From the NCBI RefSeq assembly GCF_015351235.1, contig NZ_JADKSJ010000001.1, forward strand, positions 744,001 through 808,000: a DNA stretch of 64,000 bases. Direction: 5' to 3'. Positions 23,461 through 30,339 of the stretch are shown in pieces. Every line of letters starts with the position of its first letter. The first letter of the stretch is position 1. Under the pieces are notes generated by a model. That model had not been told where the DNA came from and ran no database searches. It saw only the letters and a list, made by a program, of their open reading frames with translations. This DNA comes from Plantibacter sp. VKM Ac-2880. Lineage in GTDB: Bacteria > Actinomycetota > Actinomycetes > Actinomycetales > Microbacteriaceae. The translations under genes and the position numbers were made by a program.

Positions 23461-25751
23461 AGACCGAGACCGCCCGCTACCTCGACGCCACCCTGCCGAT
23501 CGCCGCGCGGGTCGACGACCTCGTCGGTCGCATGACCGTGCGCGAGAAGGTCGGGCAGATGATGCAGCTCGACGCGCGCGACGACATCGAGGCACACGTC
23601 CTCGAGACCCAGGTGGGCTCGATCCTGCACGCGTCGCCCGAGCGGCTCGCGACGGCCCATGCGTTGACCAGGCGCACACGACTCCAGATCCCGCTGATCG
23701 TGGGGGAGGACTGCATCCACGGCCACTCCTTCCACCTCGGTGCGACGATCTTCCCGACGCAGTTGGCCATGGCCGCCAGCTGGGACGCCGGGCTGCTCGA
23801 ACGTGTTGCGAGGGCCACAGCCGTCGAGGTCGCCGCGACCGGCGTGCACTGGACGTTCTCGCCCGTGCTCTGCATCGCCCGCGACCTCCGCTGGGGACGC
23901 GTGGGGGAGACCTTCGGCGAGGACCCGTTCCTCATCGGCGAGCTCGCCTCGGCGATGGTCCGCGGCTACCAGGGCGACGGCCTCACGGACCCGACCGCCA
24001 TCCTCGCCACCGCGAAGCACTTCGCCGGGTACTCCGAGACGCAGGGCGGCCGGGACGCGAGCGAAGCCGACATCTCGCCGCGCAAGCTTCGGTCCTGGTT
24101 CCTGCCGCCCTTCGAGCGCGTCGCCCGCGAGGGGTGCGCCAGCTTCATGCTCGGCTACCAGTCGATCGACGGCGTCCCGATCACGGTCAACGAATGGTTG
24201 CTGAACGACGTCCTCCGCGACGAGTGGGGCTACGAGGGGACCCTCATCACCGACTGGGACAACGTCGGGCGCATGGTGTGGGAGCAGCAGGTGAGCCCCG
24301 ACCGCGTCCACGCCTCCGCCGCAGCGATCCGCGCCGGCAACGACATGGTGATGAACACGCCCGGCTTCTTCGACGGAGCCCTCGAAGCACTCGACCGCGG
24401 CATGCTCGAGGAGTCCGACCTCGACCGCGCCGTCCGTCGCATCCTCACGTTGAAGTTCGCCCTCGGGCTCTTCGAACACCCACGGCACCCGGACCCGGCC
24501 GAGCAACTCGCGGTGATCGGTTCGCCGGCACACACCGACCTCAACCTCGAGACCGCTCGTCGCTCGCTCGTCCTGCTCCGCAACGAGGGCGTCCTGCCGA
24601 TCAGTGGCGGCTACCGTGCCGACGAGACCGGCCGTGCGGTCGCACCGTCCGCGGTCGGACCGGTGCGCGTCGCCGTCGTCGGCCCACTCGCCGACGACGC
24701 GCAGATGCAGTTGGGCGACTGGGCGGGCAACTCCGGTCAGGCGGGGTGGCTGCCCGACGGCCAGCCGCGCGAGCTGATCACGACCGTGCTGGACGGCCTG
24801 CGGGCGATGACACCGGCGGGCAGCACGGTCACGACCGCGTTCGGGGCCGGCATCCTCACGCTCTCGCCGGATCCGACCGGAGCGACCTTCCCCGACGGAC
24901 AACCTCGTCCACCGCTCGTCACCCCGGCCGAGCCGGACGCGGCACTCATCGCGGAAGCCGTCGCCCAGGCCGAGCAGGCCGACGTGGTGGTCGCCGTGGT
25001 CGGCGACCGGATCGAACTCGTGGGCGAAGGCCGCTCCACCGCGACCCTCGAACTCGTCGGTGGTCAGATCGCCCTCCTCGACGCCCTGGCGGCCACCGGT
25101 ACCCCGCTCGTGGTGGTACTGCTCGCCTCGAAGCCGCTCGTCCTCCCGCCGTCCGCGCTCGCGGCGGACGCGATCGTGTGGGCGGCGAGCCCCGGCATGC
25201 AGGGCGGTCGAGCGATCGCCGAACTCCTGCTCGGCCTCATCGAGCCGACCGGACGCCTCCCGATCTCGTTCGCCCGGCACGCCGGCCAGCAGCCGACGTA
25301 CTACAACCAGATCCGCGGCCAGCACGGCGATCGCTACGCCGACCTCACCCAGGACCCGGCGTTCGCGTTCGGCGACGGCCTGTCGTACTCGACCGTCGAG
25401 TATGGGGAGCCCCGCCTCGACCAGGTCGTCCACGAGCGCACGGACACCGTGCGTGCGGAGATCGAGGTGCGGAACACCGGGACCCGTCCTGTGCTCGAGA
25501 CGGTGCAGGTGTACGTCAGCGACCTGGTCACGTCGGTCAGCTGGGCGGACCAGGAACTGAAGACGTTCCGTCAGGTCGCCATCCAGCCGGGCGAGACCGC
25601 GGTGGTCACGATCGAGCTGCCGGTCGCCGAGTGCACGATCGTCGACACTCGCGGGCGCCGCGTGGTCGAGGCCGGGGACTTCGAGCTGCGTGTAGGCGGC
25701 TCATCACGGGCCGAGGCGCTGCACGCGGTCCGCTTCACCGTCGTGGACTGA
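23457..25751 (+). CDS. Glycoside hydrolase family 3 beta-glucosidase/xylosidase
   Basis: 764 aa, the full three-domain GH3 architecture: an N-terminal TIM barrel (~15-340), an alpha/beta sandwich (~380-640) and a C-terminal fibronectin III-like domain (~670-760). The catalytic nucleophile is Asp266 in L-I-T-D-W-D; the substrate-binding A-K-H-F-A-G-Y is at 186-192. No signal peptide is seen, so it works in the cytoplasm on imported oligosaccharide or glycoside. Coupled to the permease gene by ATGA. Co-expression with a Dpp-type importer under TetR control suggests scavenging of plant-derived beta-glycosides. Substrate specificity cannot be read from the sequence. Confidence 0.93.
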   Translation: MKTETARYLDATLPIAARVDDLVGRMTVREKVGQMMQLDARDDIEAHVLETQVGSILHASPERLATAHALTRRTRLQIPLIVGEDCIHGHSFHLGATIFPTQLAMAASWDAGLLERVARATAVEVAATGVHWTFSPVLCIARDLRWGRVGETFGEDPFLIGELASAMVRGYQGDGLTDPTAILATAKHFAGYSETQGGRDASEADISPRKLRSWFLPPFERVAREGCASFMLGYQSIDGVPITVNEWLLNDVLRDEWGYEGTLITDWDNVGRMVWEQQVSPDRVHASAAAIRAGNDMVMNTPGFFDGALEALDRGMLEESDLDRAVRRILTLKFALGLFEHPRHPDPAEQLAVIGSPAHTDLNLETARRSLVLLRNEGVLPISGGYRADETGRAVAPSAVGPVRVAVVGPLADDAQMQLGDWAGNSGQAGWLPDGQPRELITTVLDGLRAMTPAGSTVTTAFGAGILTLSPDPTGATFPDGQPRPPLVTPAEPDAALIAEAVAQAEQADVVVAVVGDRIELVGEGRSTATLELVGGQIALLDALAATGTPLVVVLLASKPLVLPPSALAADAIVWAASPGMQGGRAIAELLLGLIEPTGRLPISFARHAGQQPTYYNQIRGQHGDRYADLTQDPAFAFGDGLSYSTVEYGEPRLDQVVHERTDTVRAEIEVRNTGTRPVLETVQVYVSDLVTSVSWADQELKTFRQVAIQPGETAVVTIELPVAECTIVDTRGRRVVEAGDFELRVGGSSRAEALHAVRFTVVD

Positions 25752-25803
25752 GGCGCTGCCGCACCGGGGCGCCGCAGCACTGCATCCACTCGCTCGGACG
25801 GCG

Positions 25804-25868
25804 TGAAGCCGCTCCGATGGGCCACACGAAGCCCCTCCTGGTTCGTGCGGCCCATCGGAGCGGCTTCA
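25804..25868. terminator. Large bidirectional hairpin between GH3 and DUF7882 genes
   Basis: 27-bp arms (25804-25830 / 25842-25868) with one mismatch and an 11-nt loop. It lies between convergent genes, 52 nt after the GH3 stop and 19 nt from the DUF7882 stop. It could end transcription from both sides, and is longer than usual terminators, so a REP-like origin is possible. Confidence 0.8.
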
Positions 25869-25886
25869 TGCCGCGTGCACGGTCCG

Positions 25887-26189
25887 TCAGGCCAGTTCTT
25901 CGACGTCCGAGCGGACGGTGACTTCGCCGCCGTTGGCGCCGTGCATGAGGTCTTCCAACAACGGGCGGTCCATCTCGAACGTCTCATCCGACTCGAAGCT
26001 GAACTGCAACGGGATCGACGGGTGCAACCAGAGCGTGACCCGACCGCGCTCCGTCGAGGTGTCGCGCAGCGTCACCGAGAACGACTCGTTCCGGCGGAGC
26101 TTCATGAGGGTGATGGTCTTCACATGAGCCAACATCCGGTCTTCGAGGTGGAAACGGTTCTCGCCCGTTCCGTAGACGATCGCGCCCAT
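25887..26189 (-). CDS. DUF7882 family protein
   Basis: 100 aa. Starts M-G-A-I-V-Y-G and has E-D-R-M-L-A-H-V-K, K-L-R-R-N-E-S-F and L-W-L-H-P-S-I-P-L-Q-F, matching the paralogue at 26632-26952 through most of its length. Families of this type are small, mainly Microbacteriaceae proteins; some were once mislabelled DNA ligase. Function unknown. Start preceded by GAAGGGCAG. The 179 nt upstream (26190-26368) has no gene and should contain the promoter; nothing decisive is visible. Confidence 0.8.
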   Translation of the reverse strand: MGAIVYGTGENRFHLEDRMLAHVKTITLMKLRRNESFSVTLRDTSTERGRVTLWLHPSIPLQFSFESDETFEMDRPLLEDLMHGANGGEVTVRSDVEELA

Positions 26190-26368
26190 GGTGTCTGCCC
26201 TTCTCCGGACCTCCGTCGATCGACGCGACGAGATGCGTCGGTGTCGAGCGGCCAGCCTGGAGACCCACTTCAATGTCCGCCGGACAAGTCTAGGAAGCTT
26301 GAAATCGTCGATCGAAACTGTTGCCTTCGACGGGTCATCTGCGCTATGCGCGGTGGGGCTCAGTGGGG

Positions 26369-26635
26369 TCAGGAGAGGAGGTCGGAATCCGCCGTCAGGG
26401 GCATCGTCGCTGCCGGGGTGTCTTGTGACTCACCGTCGGGCGTCCCCATGGCGATGCCGATACCCGGGCCGATGAGCAGGTTGATGGGCTCGAGCTGCCC
26501 CTCCCCGCGATCGACTTGCAACCACCGGAACGTTCCGGAGGCGATGCTGTCGAGGACCTCGGCGCGGAACGCGTCCGGGTCGGTGACGGCGATGGAATAC
26601 GGGAGGCCCTGGTAGACGATCTCCATACGGCTCAT
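26369..26635 (-). CDS. Hypothetical partner of DUF7882 protein
   Basis: 88 aa. It begins M-S-R-M-E-I-V-Y-Q-G-L-P-Y-S-I-A-V and contains G-T-F-R-W-L-Q-V and P-I-N-L-L-I-G-P-G-I-G-I-A-M; the last ~20 residues are polar and variable. Its ATG overlaps the TGA of the DUF7882 gene upstream, so it is translationally coupled to it and probably works with it. A second start three codons in is possible. No family recognised with confidence. Confidence 0.75.
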   Translation of the reverse strand: MSRMEIVYQGLPYSIAVTDPDAFRAEVLDSIASGTFRWLQVDRGEGQLEPINLLIGPGIGIAMGTPDGESQDTPAATMPLTADSDLLS

Positions 26636-26952
26636 GCGTTCTGTCCTGTCCGGTTCGGAGCGGGCTCGGCGATGACCGACAGGCCGTGCGCCGAGTTCGC
26701 CGTGACGTTCAACGCGTCGATCCACGCGCGATTGAGGTCGATCGGGACGCTGCCCGAGTACTTGAAGCGCAACGGCACCGAGGGGTGGATCCAGATCACG
26801 CTGCGTCCGTCGCCGGCCCGCGGGTCGTCCTTCCACCCGAAGTAGAACGCCTCGTTCCGTCGGAGCTTGCCTCCGATGACGAACTGCAGGTGAGCCAGCA
26901 GCCGATCCTCGAACGTGATCGAGACCTCGGAACCGTAGATCAGTTTTCCCAT
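26632..26952 (-). CDS. DUF7882 family protein
   Basis: 106 aa. M-G-K-L-I-Y-G-S-E-V, E-D-R-L-L-A-H-L-Q, K-L-R-R-N-E-A-F and I-W-I-H-P-S-V-P-L-R-F define the family. Paralogue of the gene at 25887-26189. GAGGAG lies ~14 nt upstream of the start, a little far. It is divergent from dps across a 237-nt intergenic region, and is coupled to the 88-aa gene at its 3' end. Context suggests a stress-related role; this is inference. Confidence 0.82.
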   Translation of the reverse strand: MGKLIYGSEVSITFEDRLLAHLQFVIGGKLRRNEAFYFGWKDDPRAGDGRSVIWIHPSVPLRFKYSGSVPIDLNRAWIDALNVTANSAHGLSVIAEPAPNRTGQNA

Positions 26953-27189
26953 GGCGGGTCGTGCTCTCCTCATCGTGCGTCGCGCGGAGTCTCGCGCGAT
27001 GTGATGCTTCACCATAAGACTCCAGGCCGTGAATTCCCAGCCAGTGCACATTCGGCACGCGCGTGATGCACAATCAGGGCCCACCCGCTGCCCACGCCCG
27101 AGCGCGAGTGGAACGATCCGGAGGTCGTGTCAAGGGGCCCGGAATCCTCACCCGAGGTGCGTACCCTCCCGTGGAGGAGGTGCCAAACC

Positions 27190-27741
27190 ATGGCAACAGC
27201 AGAGAAGACCAGCACGACCCGATCGGCTGCCGGAGGAACCGGTGCGAAGCCCACCCGCCGTCAGAACGCGGAGAAGGGCTTCGTCGCGTCGAAGGCCCTC
27301 GACGAGAACATGCAGGCGGTCCTCGTCGACCTGATCGAATTGTCGATCCAGGGCAAGCAGGCCCACTGGAACGTCGTCGGACGCAACTTCCGCGACACCC
27401 ACCTGCAGCTCGACGAGATCATCGACGCAGCCCGCGAGTTCAGCGACACCGTCGCCGAGCGGATGCGGGCCCTGCACGCCGTGCCGGACGGCCGCAGCGA
27501 CATCGTCGCCGAGACGACCACGCTGCCCGAGTACCCGCAGGGCGAGATCGACACGACCGAGACGATCGACCTGATCACCGTCCGACTGGAAGCGACCGTC
27601 GGCACGATGCGTCGGGTCCACGACGACGTCGACGAAGAGGACCCGACGAGCGCGGACGTCCTCCACGCGATCATCCAGCAGCTGGAACAGTTCGCGTGGA
27701 TGATCAGCGCGGAGAACCGGACGGCGACCCGCAGTCGATGA
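27190..27741 (+). CDS. dps: Dps family DNA-protection ferritin
   Basis: 183 aa. A basic Lys/Arg/Thr-rich N-terminal tail (~1-30), of the type used for DNA binding, precedes the ferritin-like helix bundle. The inter-subunit ferroxidase residues are visible in K-Q-A-H-W-N-V-V-G (His) and H-L-Q-L-D-E-I-I-D (Asp and Glu). It oxidises Fe(II) with peroxide and shields DNA in stationary phase or oxidative stress. Excellent Shine-Dalgarno (GGAGGAGG) upstream of the chosen ATG; a longer frame exists upstream but lacks this signal. Confidence 0.93.
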   Translation: MATAEKTSTTRSAAGGTGAKPTRRQNAEKGFVASKALDENMQAVLVDLIELSIQGKQAHWNVVGRNFRDTHLQLDEIIDAAREFSDTVAERMRALHAVPDGRSDIVAETTTLPEYPQGEIDTTETIDLITVRLEATVGTMRRVHDDVDEEDPTSADVLHAIIQQLEQFAWMISAENRTATRSR

Positions 27742-27766
27742 CCAGGGGCGGCGTCCGGAGACGATC

Positions 27767-27850
27767 ACTCGTCTTCGTACGCCGCCACCCGAGGTCGTGC
27801 GCCCAGGTTCAGCGACTACTCGTCTTCGGCGCCGCCACCCGAGGCCGTGT
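27767..27850. repeat. Imperfect direct repeat of the small acidic gene's 3' end
   Basis: About 33 bp at 27767-27800 and 27818-27850 share ACTCGTCTTCG and GCCGCCACCCGAGG blocks. The second copy encodes the C-terminus of the 42-aa protein; the first lies just beyond its stop. Confidence 0.7.
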
Positions 27851-27944
27851 CCTCACCATCGGTGGATTCGGAGCCGTCCGAGCTCGAACCGTCGGGGATC
27901 TCCTCCGCGTCGGGACGTGAGGATGATGCAGATGCGTTCGTCAT
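27816..27944 (-). CDS. Small acidic Ser/Asp/Glu-rich protein, 42 aa
   Basis: Begins M-T-N-A-S-A-S-S-S-R-P-D-A-E-E and ends A-E-D-E; over a third of the residues are Asp, Glu or Ser, and no hydrophobic segment is present, so it is probably disordered. An AGGAAGGA Shine-Dalgarno is ideally placed before the ATG, the main evidence that it is real. It converges with dps and diverges from the FUSC gene. Function unknown; the length and context resemble small stress proteins. Confidence 0.65.
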   Translation of the reverse strand: MTNASASSSRPDAEEIPDGSSSDGSESTDGEDTASGGGAEDE

Positions 27945-28020
27945 GTTCGCTTCCTTCCTGGTTGTCGCCATCGGAGATGACGACACCAACGCTAGGCCGC
28001 AGAGCTGATCGGCGGGTGGG

Positions 28021-28043
28021 GGTTGACGCCCTGACAGGGCGAG
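28021..28043. promoter_or_regulatory. Conserved 23-bp motif in divergent promoter region (copy 1)
   Basis: GGTTGACGCCC followed by TGACAGGGCGAG; the core CGCCCTG-A-CAGGGCG (28027-28041) is a perfect palindrome. It lies between the 42-aa gene and the FUSC gene. A near-identical copy stands at 30241-30263. On the minus strand a TAGCGT box (27989-27994) lies 27 nt beyond the GTTGAC core. Confidence 0.55.
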
Positions 28044-28049
28044 ACCAGC

Positions 28050-29258
28050 ATGGCGGCTGTGATGAGCGATGATCCGGTGAAGGCCCGCGAGACGAGCACG
28101 GGGAGCATCCGCACACCCCGGCAGCGGCTCCGTGCCTGGATCACGCCTGCGCTTCGCCCGTGGCGGCTGATGCTCGCGCTGAAGACCGCCATCGCCGCGA
28201 CGGCCGCCTGGTTCCTCGGCGGCTTCATCCCCGGCGAGCTGGGAGAGTTCTCCTACTACGCACCGCTCGGCGCGCTCGTGAGTCTCACGCCGACGCTCAT
28301 GGACTCCGTGCGGTCGAGCTTCCAGACCCTCATCGGGCTGGGACTCGGCATCGGCCTCGCCTGGGCGCTCATCGTCTCACCGGCACCGGGCTGGGTGTCC
28401 GTCGCCCTCTCCGTCGGGCTCGGCACGATCCTCGCCGGTCTGCCCGGCCTCGGACAGGGACGCGACTACGTGCCCATCGCCGCCCTCTTCGTCATCATCA
28501 TCGGCGGTGCCAACGCGAACGAGTTCTCGCTCGGCTACCTCGTGCAGATGGCGCTCGGCGTGCTCGTCGGATTGCTCGTGAACCTGCTCATCATGCCGCC
28601 ACTGTTCGTCCGGGAATCGGCCGCGGGCATCACCGCGGCGCGCGCCCGCATGGTCGACGCCCTCCGCACCATGTCGACGACCCTGTCGTCCGAGACGGAG
28701 CCGGCGCCCGACGACCCGCCACCGTGGGAGGGATCCGTGACGTCGCTGCGGCACGACATCGACGCCGCACGGGGACTCGTGCGCGACGCGGCGGAGAGCC
28801 GTCGTGCCAACCCGCGGACCAGATGGAACAAGCACGACTTCCGTGGCGACCAGGGTGCGCTGGAGGCGCTCGAGCGGATCGCCCCAGCGGTCGTGGAACT
28901 CGGCGACGCGCTCCGCGCTGCCCTCTGGGGGATCCCCGTGCCCGTGCGGCTCGGGACGGAGGTTCGCGGGACGCTGGCCGACGCCTTGGACGCCGCGGCC
29001 AATCTCGTCGACGCCGCGATCGACGACGAACGGCTCCCGGAGGCCCTCGAGACCTCGGATCGGACGCTCGTCGCGCTTCGGCGTGCGGTCAGGTCGGCCC
29101 ACGTCGACGCGGTGAACCGAGCAGGACCAGACGGTGGATCGGCCAGTGGATCGGCCGACGACCCGGCCGACGACCCTGGCGGGGAGAACCTGCTCTTCGC
29201 ACTCCGACGCATCTACGCCGAGGTCGAGAGCTCGAAGCGGACCGACCAGGCGGAGTGA
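28050..29258 (+). CDS. FUSC family membrane protein (aromatic acid exporter-like)
   Basis: 402 aa. Six hydrophobic segments lie between ~35 and ~185 (L-K-T-A-I-A-A-T-A-A-W-F-L-G-G near 45), followed by a long cytoplasmic helical domain (~190-370) and an acidic Ser/Asp/Pro tail. This layout matches half-size FUSC proteins related to p-hydroxybenzoate efflux (AaeB) and aluminium-activated malate transporter families. The substrate is unknown. Start at ATG 28050; an ATG four codons later (28062) would suit better if the motif at 28023 is its -35. Confidence 0.85.
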   Translation: MAAVMSDDPVKARETSTGSIRTPRQRLRAWITPALRPWRLMLALKTAIAATAAWFLGGFIPGELGEFSYYAPLGALVSLTPTLMDSVRSSFQTLIGLGLGIGLAWALIVSPAPGWVSVALSVGLGTILAGLPGLGQGRDYVPIAALFVIIIGGANANEFSLGYLVQMALGVLVGLLVNLLIMPPLFVRESAAGITAARARMVDALRTMSTTLSSETEPAPDDPPPWEGSVTSLRHDIDAARGLVRDAAESRRANPRTRWNKHDFRGDQGALEALERIAPAVVELGDALRAALWGIPVPVRLGTEVRGTLADALDAAANLVDAAIDDERLPEALETSDRTLVALRRAVRSAHVDAVNRAGPDGGSASGSADDPADDPGGENLLFALRRIYAEVESSKRTDQAE

Positions 29259-29264
29259 CGGGAG

Positions 29265-29303
29265 GGGCCGACGGAACGCCCATCTGGGACGTCCCGTCGG
29301 CCC
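29265..29303. terminator. Bidirectional terminator between FUSC and SDR genes
   Basis: 14-bp arms (29265-29278 / 29290-29303) with one mismatch, 11-nt loop, placed between convergent stops at 29258 and 29313. Confidence 0.7.
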
Positions 29304-29312
29304 GGTCGCCGG

Positions 29313-30152
29313 TCAGAGGATCGGCTTGCCGCCCGTGACCGCGATCACGGCACCCGAGATGTAGCTGCCCTCGTCCGAGGCGAGCAGCACGTACGGTGGC
29401 GCGACCTCGGCGGGCTGTCCCGGGCGCCCGAGCGGGGTGTCCGTCCCGAACGACTCGACCTTCTCCGGCGGCATCGTGGACGGGATGAGCGGCGTCCAGA
29501 TGGGGCCGGGGGCGACGGCGTTCACCCGGATACCGTCGCCGCCCAGCATCTGCGCGAGCGACGAGGTCATGCTCGCGAGACCGGCCTTCGTCATGGCGTA
29601 CGGCATGAGCTGCGGCGTCGGCGCATCGGCCTGCACCGAGCTGGTGGCGATGATCGACGATCCCGGTGCCATGTGCGGGACGGCCGCCTTGCTCAGGTGG
29701 AAGAAGGCGCTCAGGTTCGTGGCGAGCGTGTGGTCCCACTCCTCGTCCGGGATCTCGGCGAGGCTCTCGCGGGTCATCTGGTACGCCGCATTGCTCACGA
29801 GGATGTCGACCTTGCCGAAGCGCTCGACGGTCGCGCGGACGATCTCGCGGCAGTGCTCGGGGCTCGTCAGGTCGCCGCCGATGCTGAGCGCGGTCCGCCC
29901 GGCCTCCTCGACCCAGCGAACCGTGTCGGCCGCATCCTCGTCCTCGTCGAGGTAGCTGACGACGACGTCGGCGCCCTCCCGCGCGTAGGCGATGGCGACG
30001 GCCTTCCCGATGCCGCTGTCACCACCCGTGATGATGGCGACCTTGCCCTCGAGCTTGCCGGAGCCCTGATAGCTGGTCTCGCCGTGGTCGGCCTCCGGAG
30101 TGAGCGCTCCTTCGGTTCCGGGCGGCTGCTGCTGCTGAGCGGGCTGATTCAT
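29313..30152 (-). CDS. SDR family oxidoreductase, stress-type (YhxC/YghA-like)
   Basis: 279 aa. A Gln/Pro-rich N-terminal extension (~1-40, with E-T-S-Y-Q-G-S-G-K-L) precedes the Rossmann motif T-G-G-D-S-G-I-G. The conserved N-A-A, a catalytic Ser, and Y-A-M-T-K are present, then P-G-P-I-W-T-P-L. This extended subgroup is common in general-stress regulons. It is a paralogue of the gene at 33191. Good downstream context: ends in a shared terminator. Divergent from GH15 across a 187-nt region holding the conserved 23-bp motif. Confidence 0.88.
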   Translation of the reverse strand: MNQPAQQQQPPGTEGALTPEADHGETSYQGSGKLEGKVAIITGGDSGIGKAVAIAYAREGADVVVSYLDEDEDAADTVRWVEEAGRTALSIGGDLTSPEHCREIVRATVERFGKVDILVSNAAYQMTRESLAEIPDEEWDHTLATNLSAFFHLSKAAVPHMAPGSSIIATSSVQADAPTPQLMPYAMTKAGLASMTSSLAQMLGGDGIRVNAVAPGPIWTPLIPSTMPPEKVESFGTDTPLGRPGQPAEVAPPYVLLASDEGSYISGAVIAVTGGKPIL

Positions 30153-30240
30153 GGTGTTCCTCCCTGTGCTGCTGTGGATGTGGGCATGCTGCGGTGTGCG
30201 GTCCTTCCACCCAAGCCGATCCGAGAGATCCGCCTCCAGG

Positions 30241-30263
30241 GGTTGACGCCCGGCCAGGGCGAG
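30241..30263. promoter_or_regulatory. Conserved 23-bp motif in divergent promoter region (copy 2)
   Basis: GGTTGACGCCC followed by GGCCAGGGCGAG, differing from the copy at 28021 at only two positions. It lies between the divergent SDR and GH15 genes. On the minus strand a TTGGGT box (30209-30214) is 27 nt from the GTTGAC core, the same spacing as in copy 1. On the plus strand TTGACG-N18-GACAGT could act as a promoter toward GH15. Confidence 0.5.
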
Positions 30264-30339
30264 GTGGACAGTGCTAGCAGTCGGGTGGGGACCCCGCCAG
30301 CCCCGATGGATCCGGGATGCGGCTCGTAGGGTGAATCGC

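Noticed and set aside
22680-25433. Very long open frame (917 codons) antisense to the permease and GH3 genes
   Set aside because: It mirrors the G/C-rich third positions of real genes, has Arg/Asp/Gly-biased composition and no recognisable domains. The sense genes are certain.
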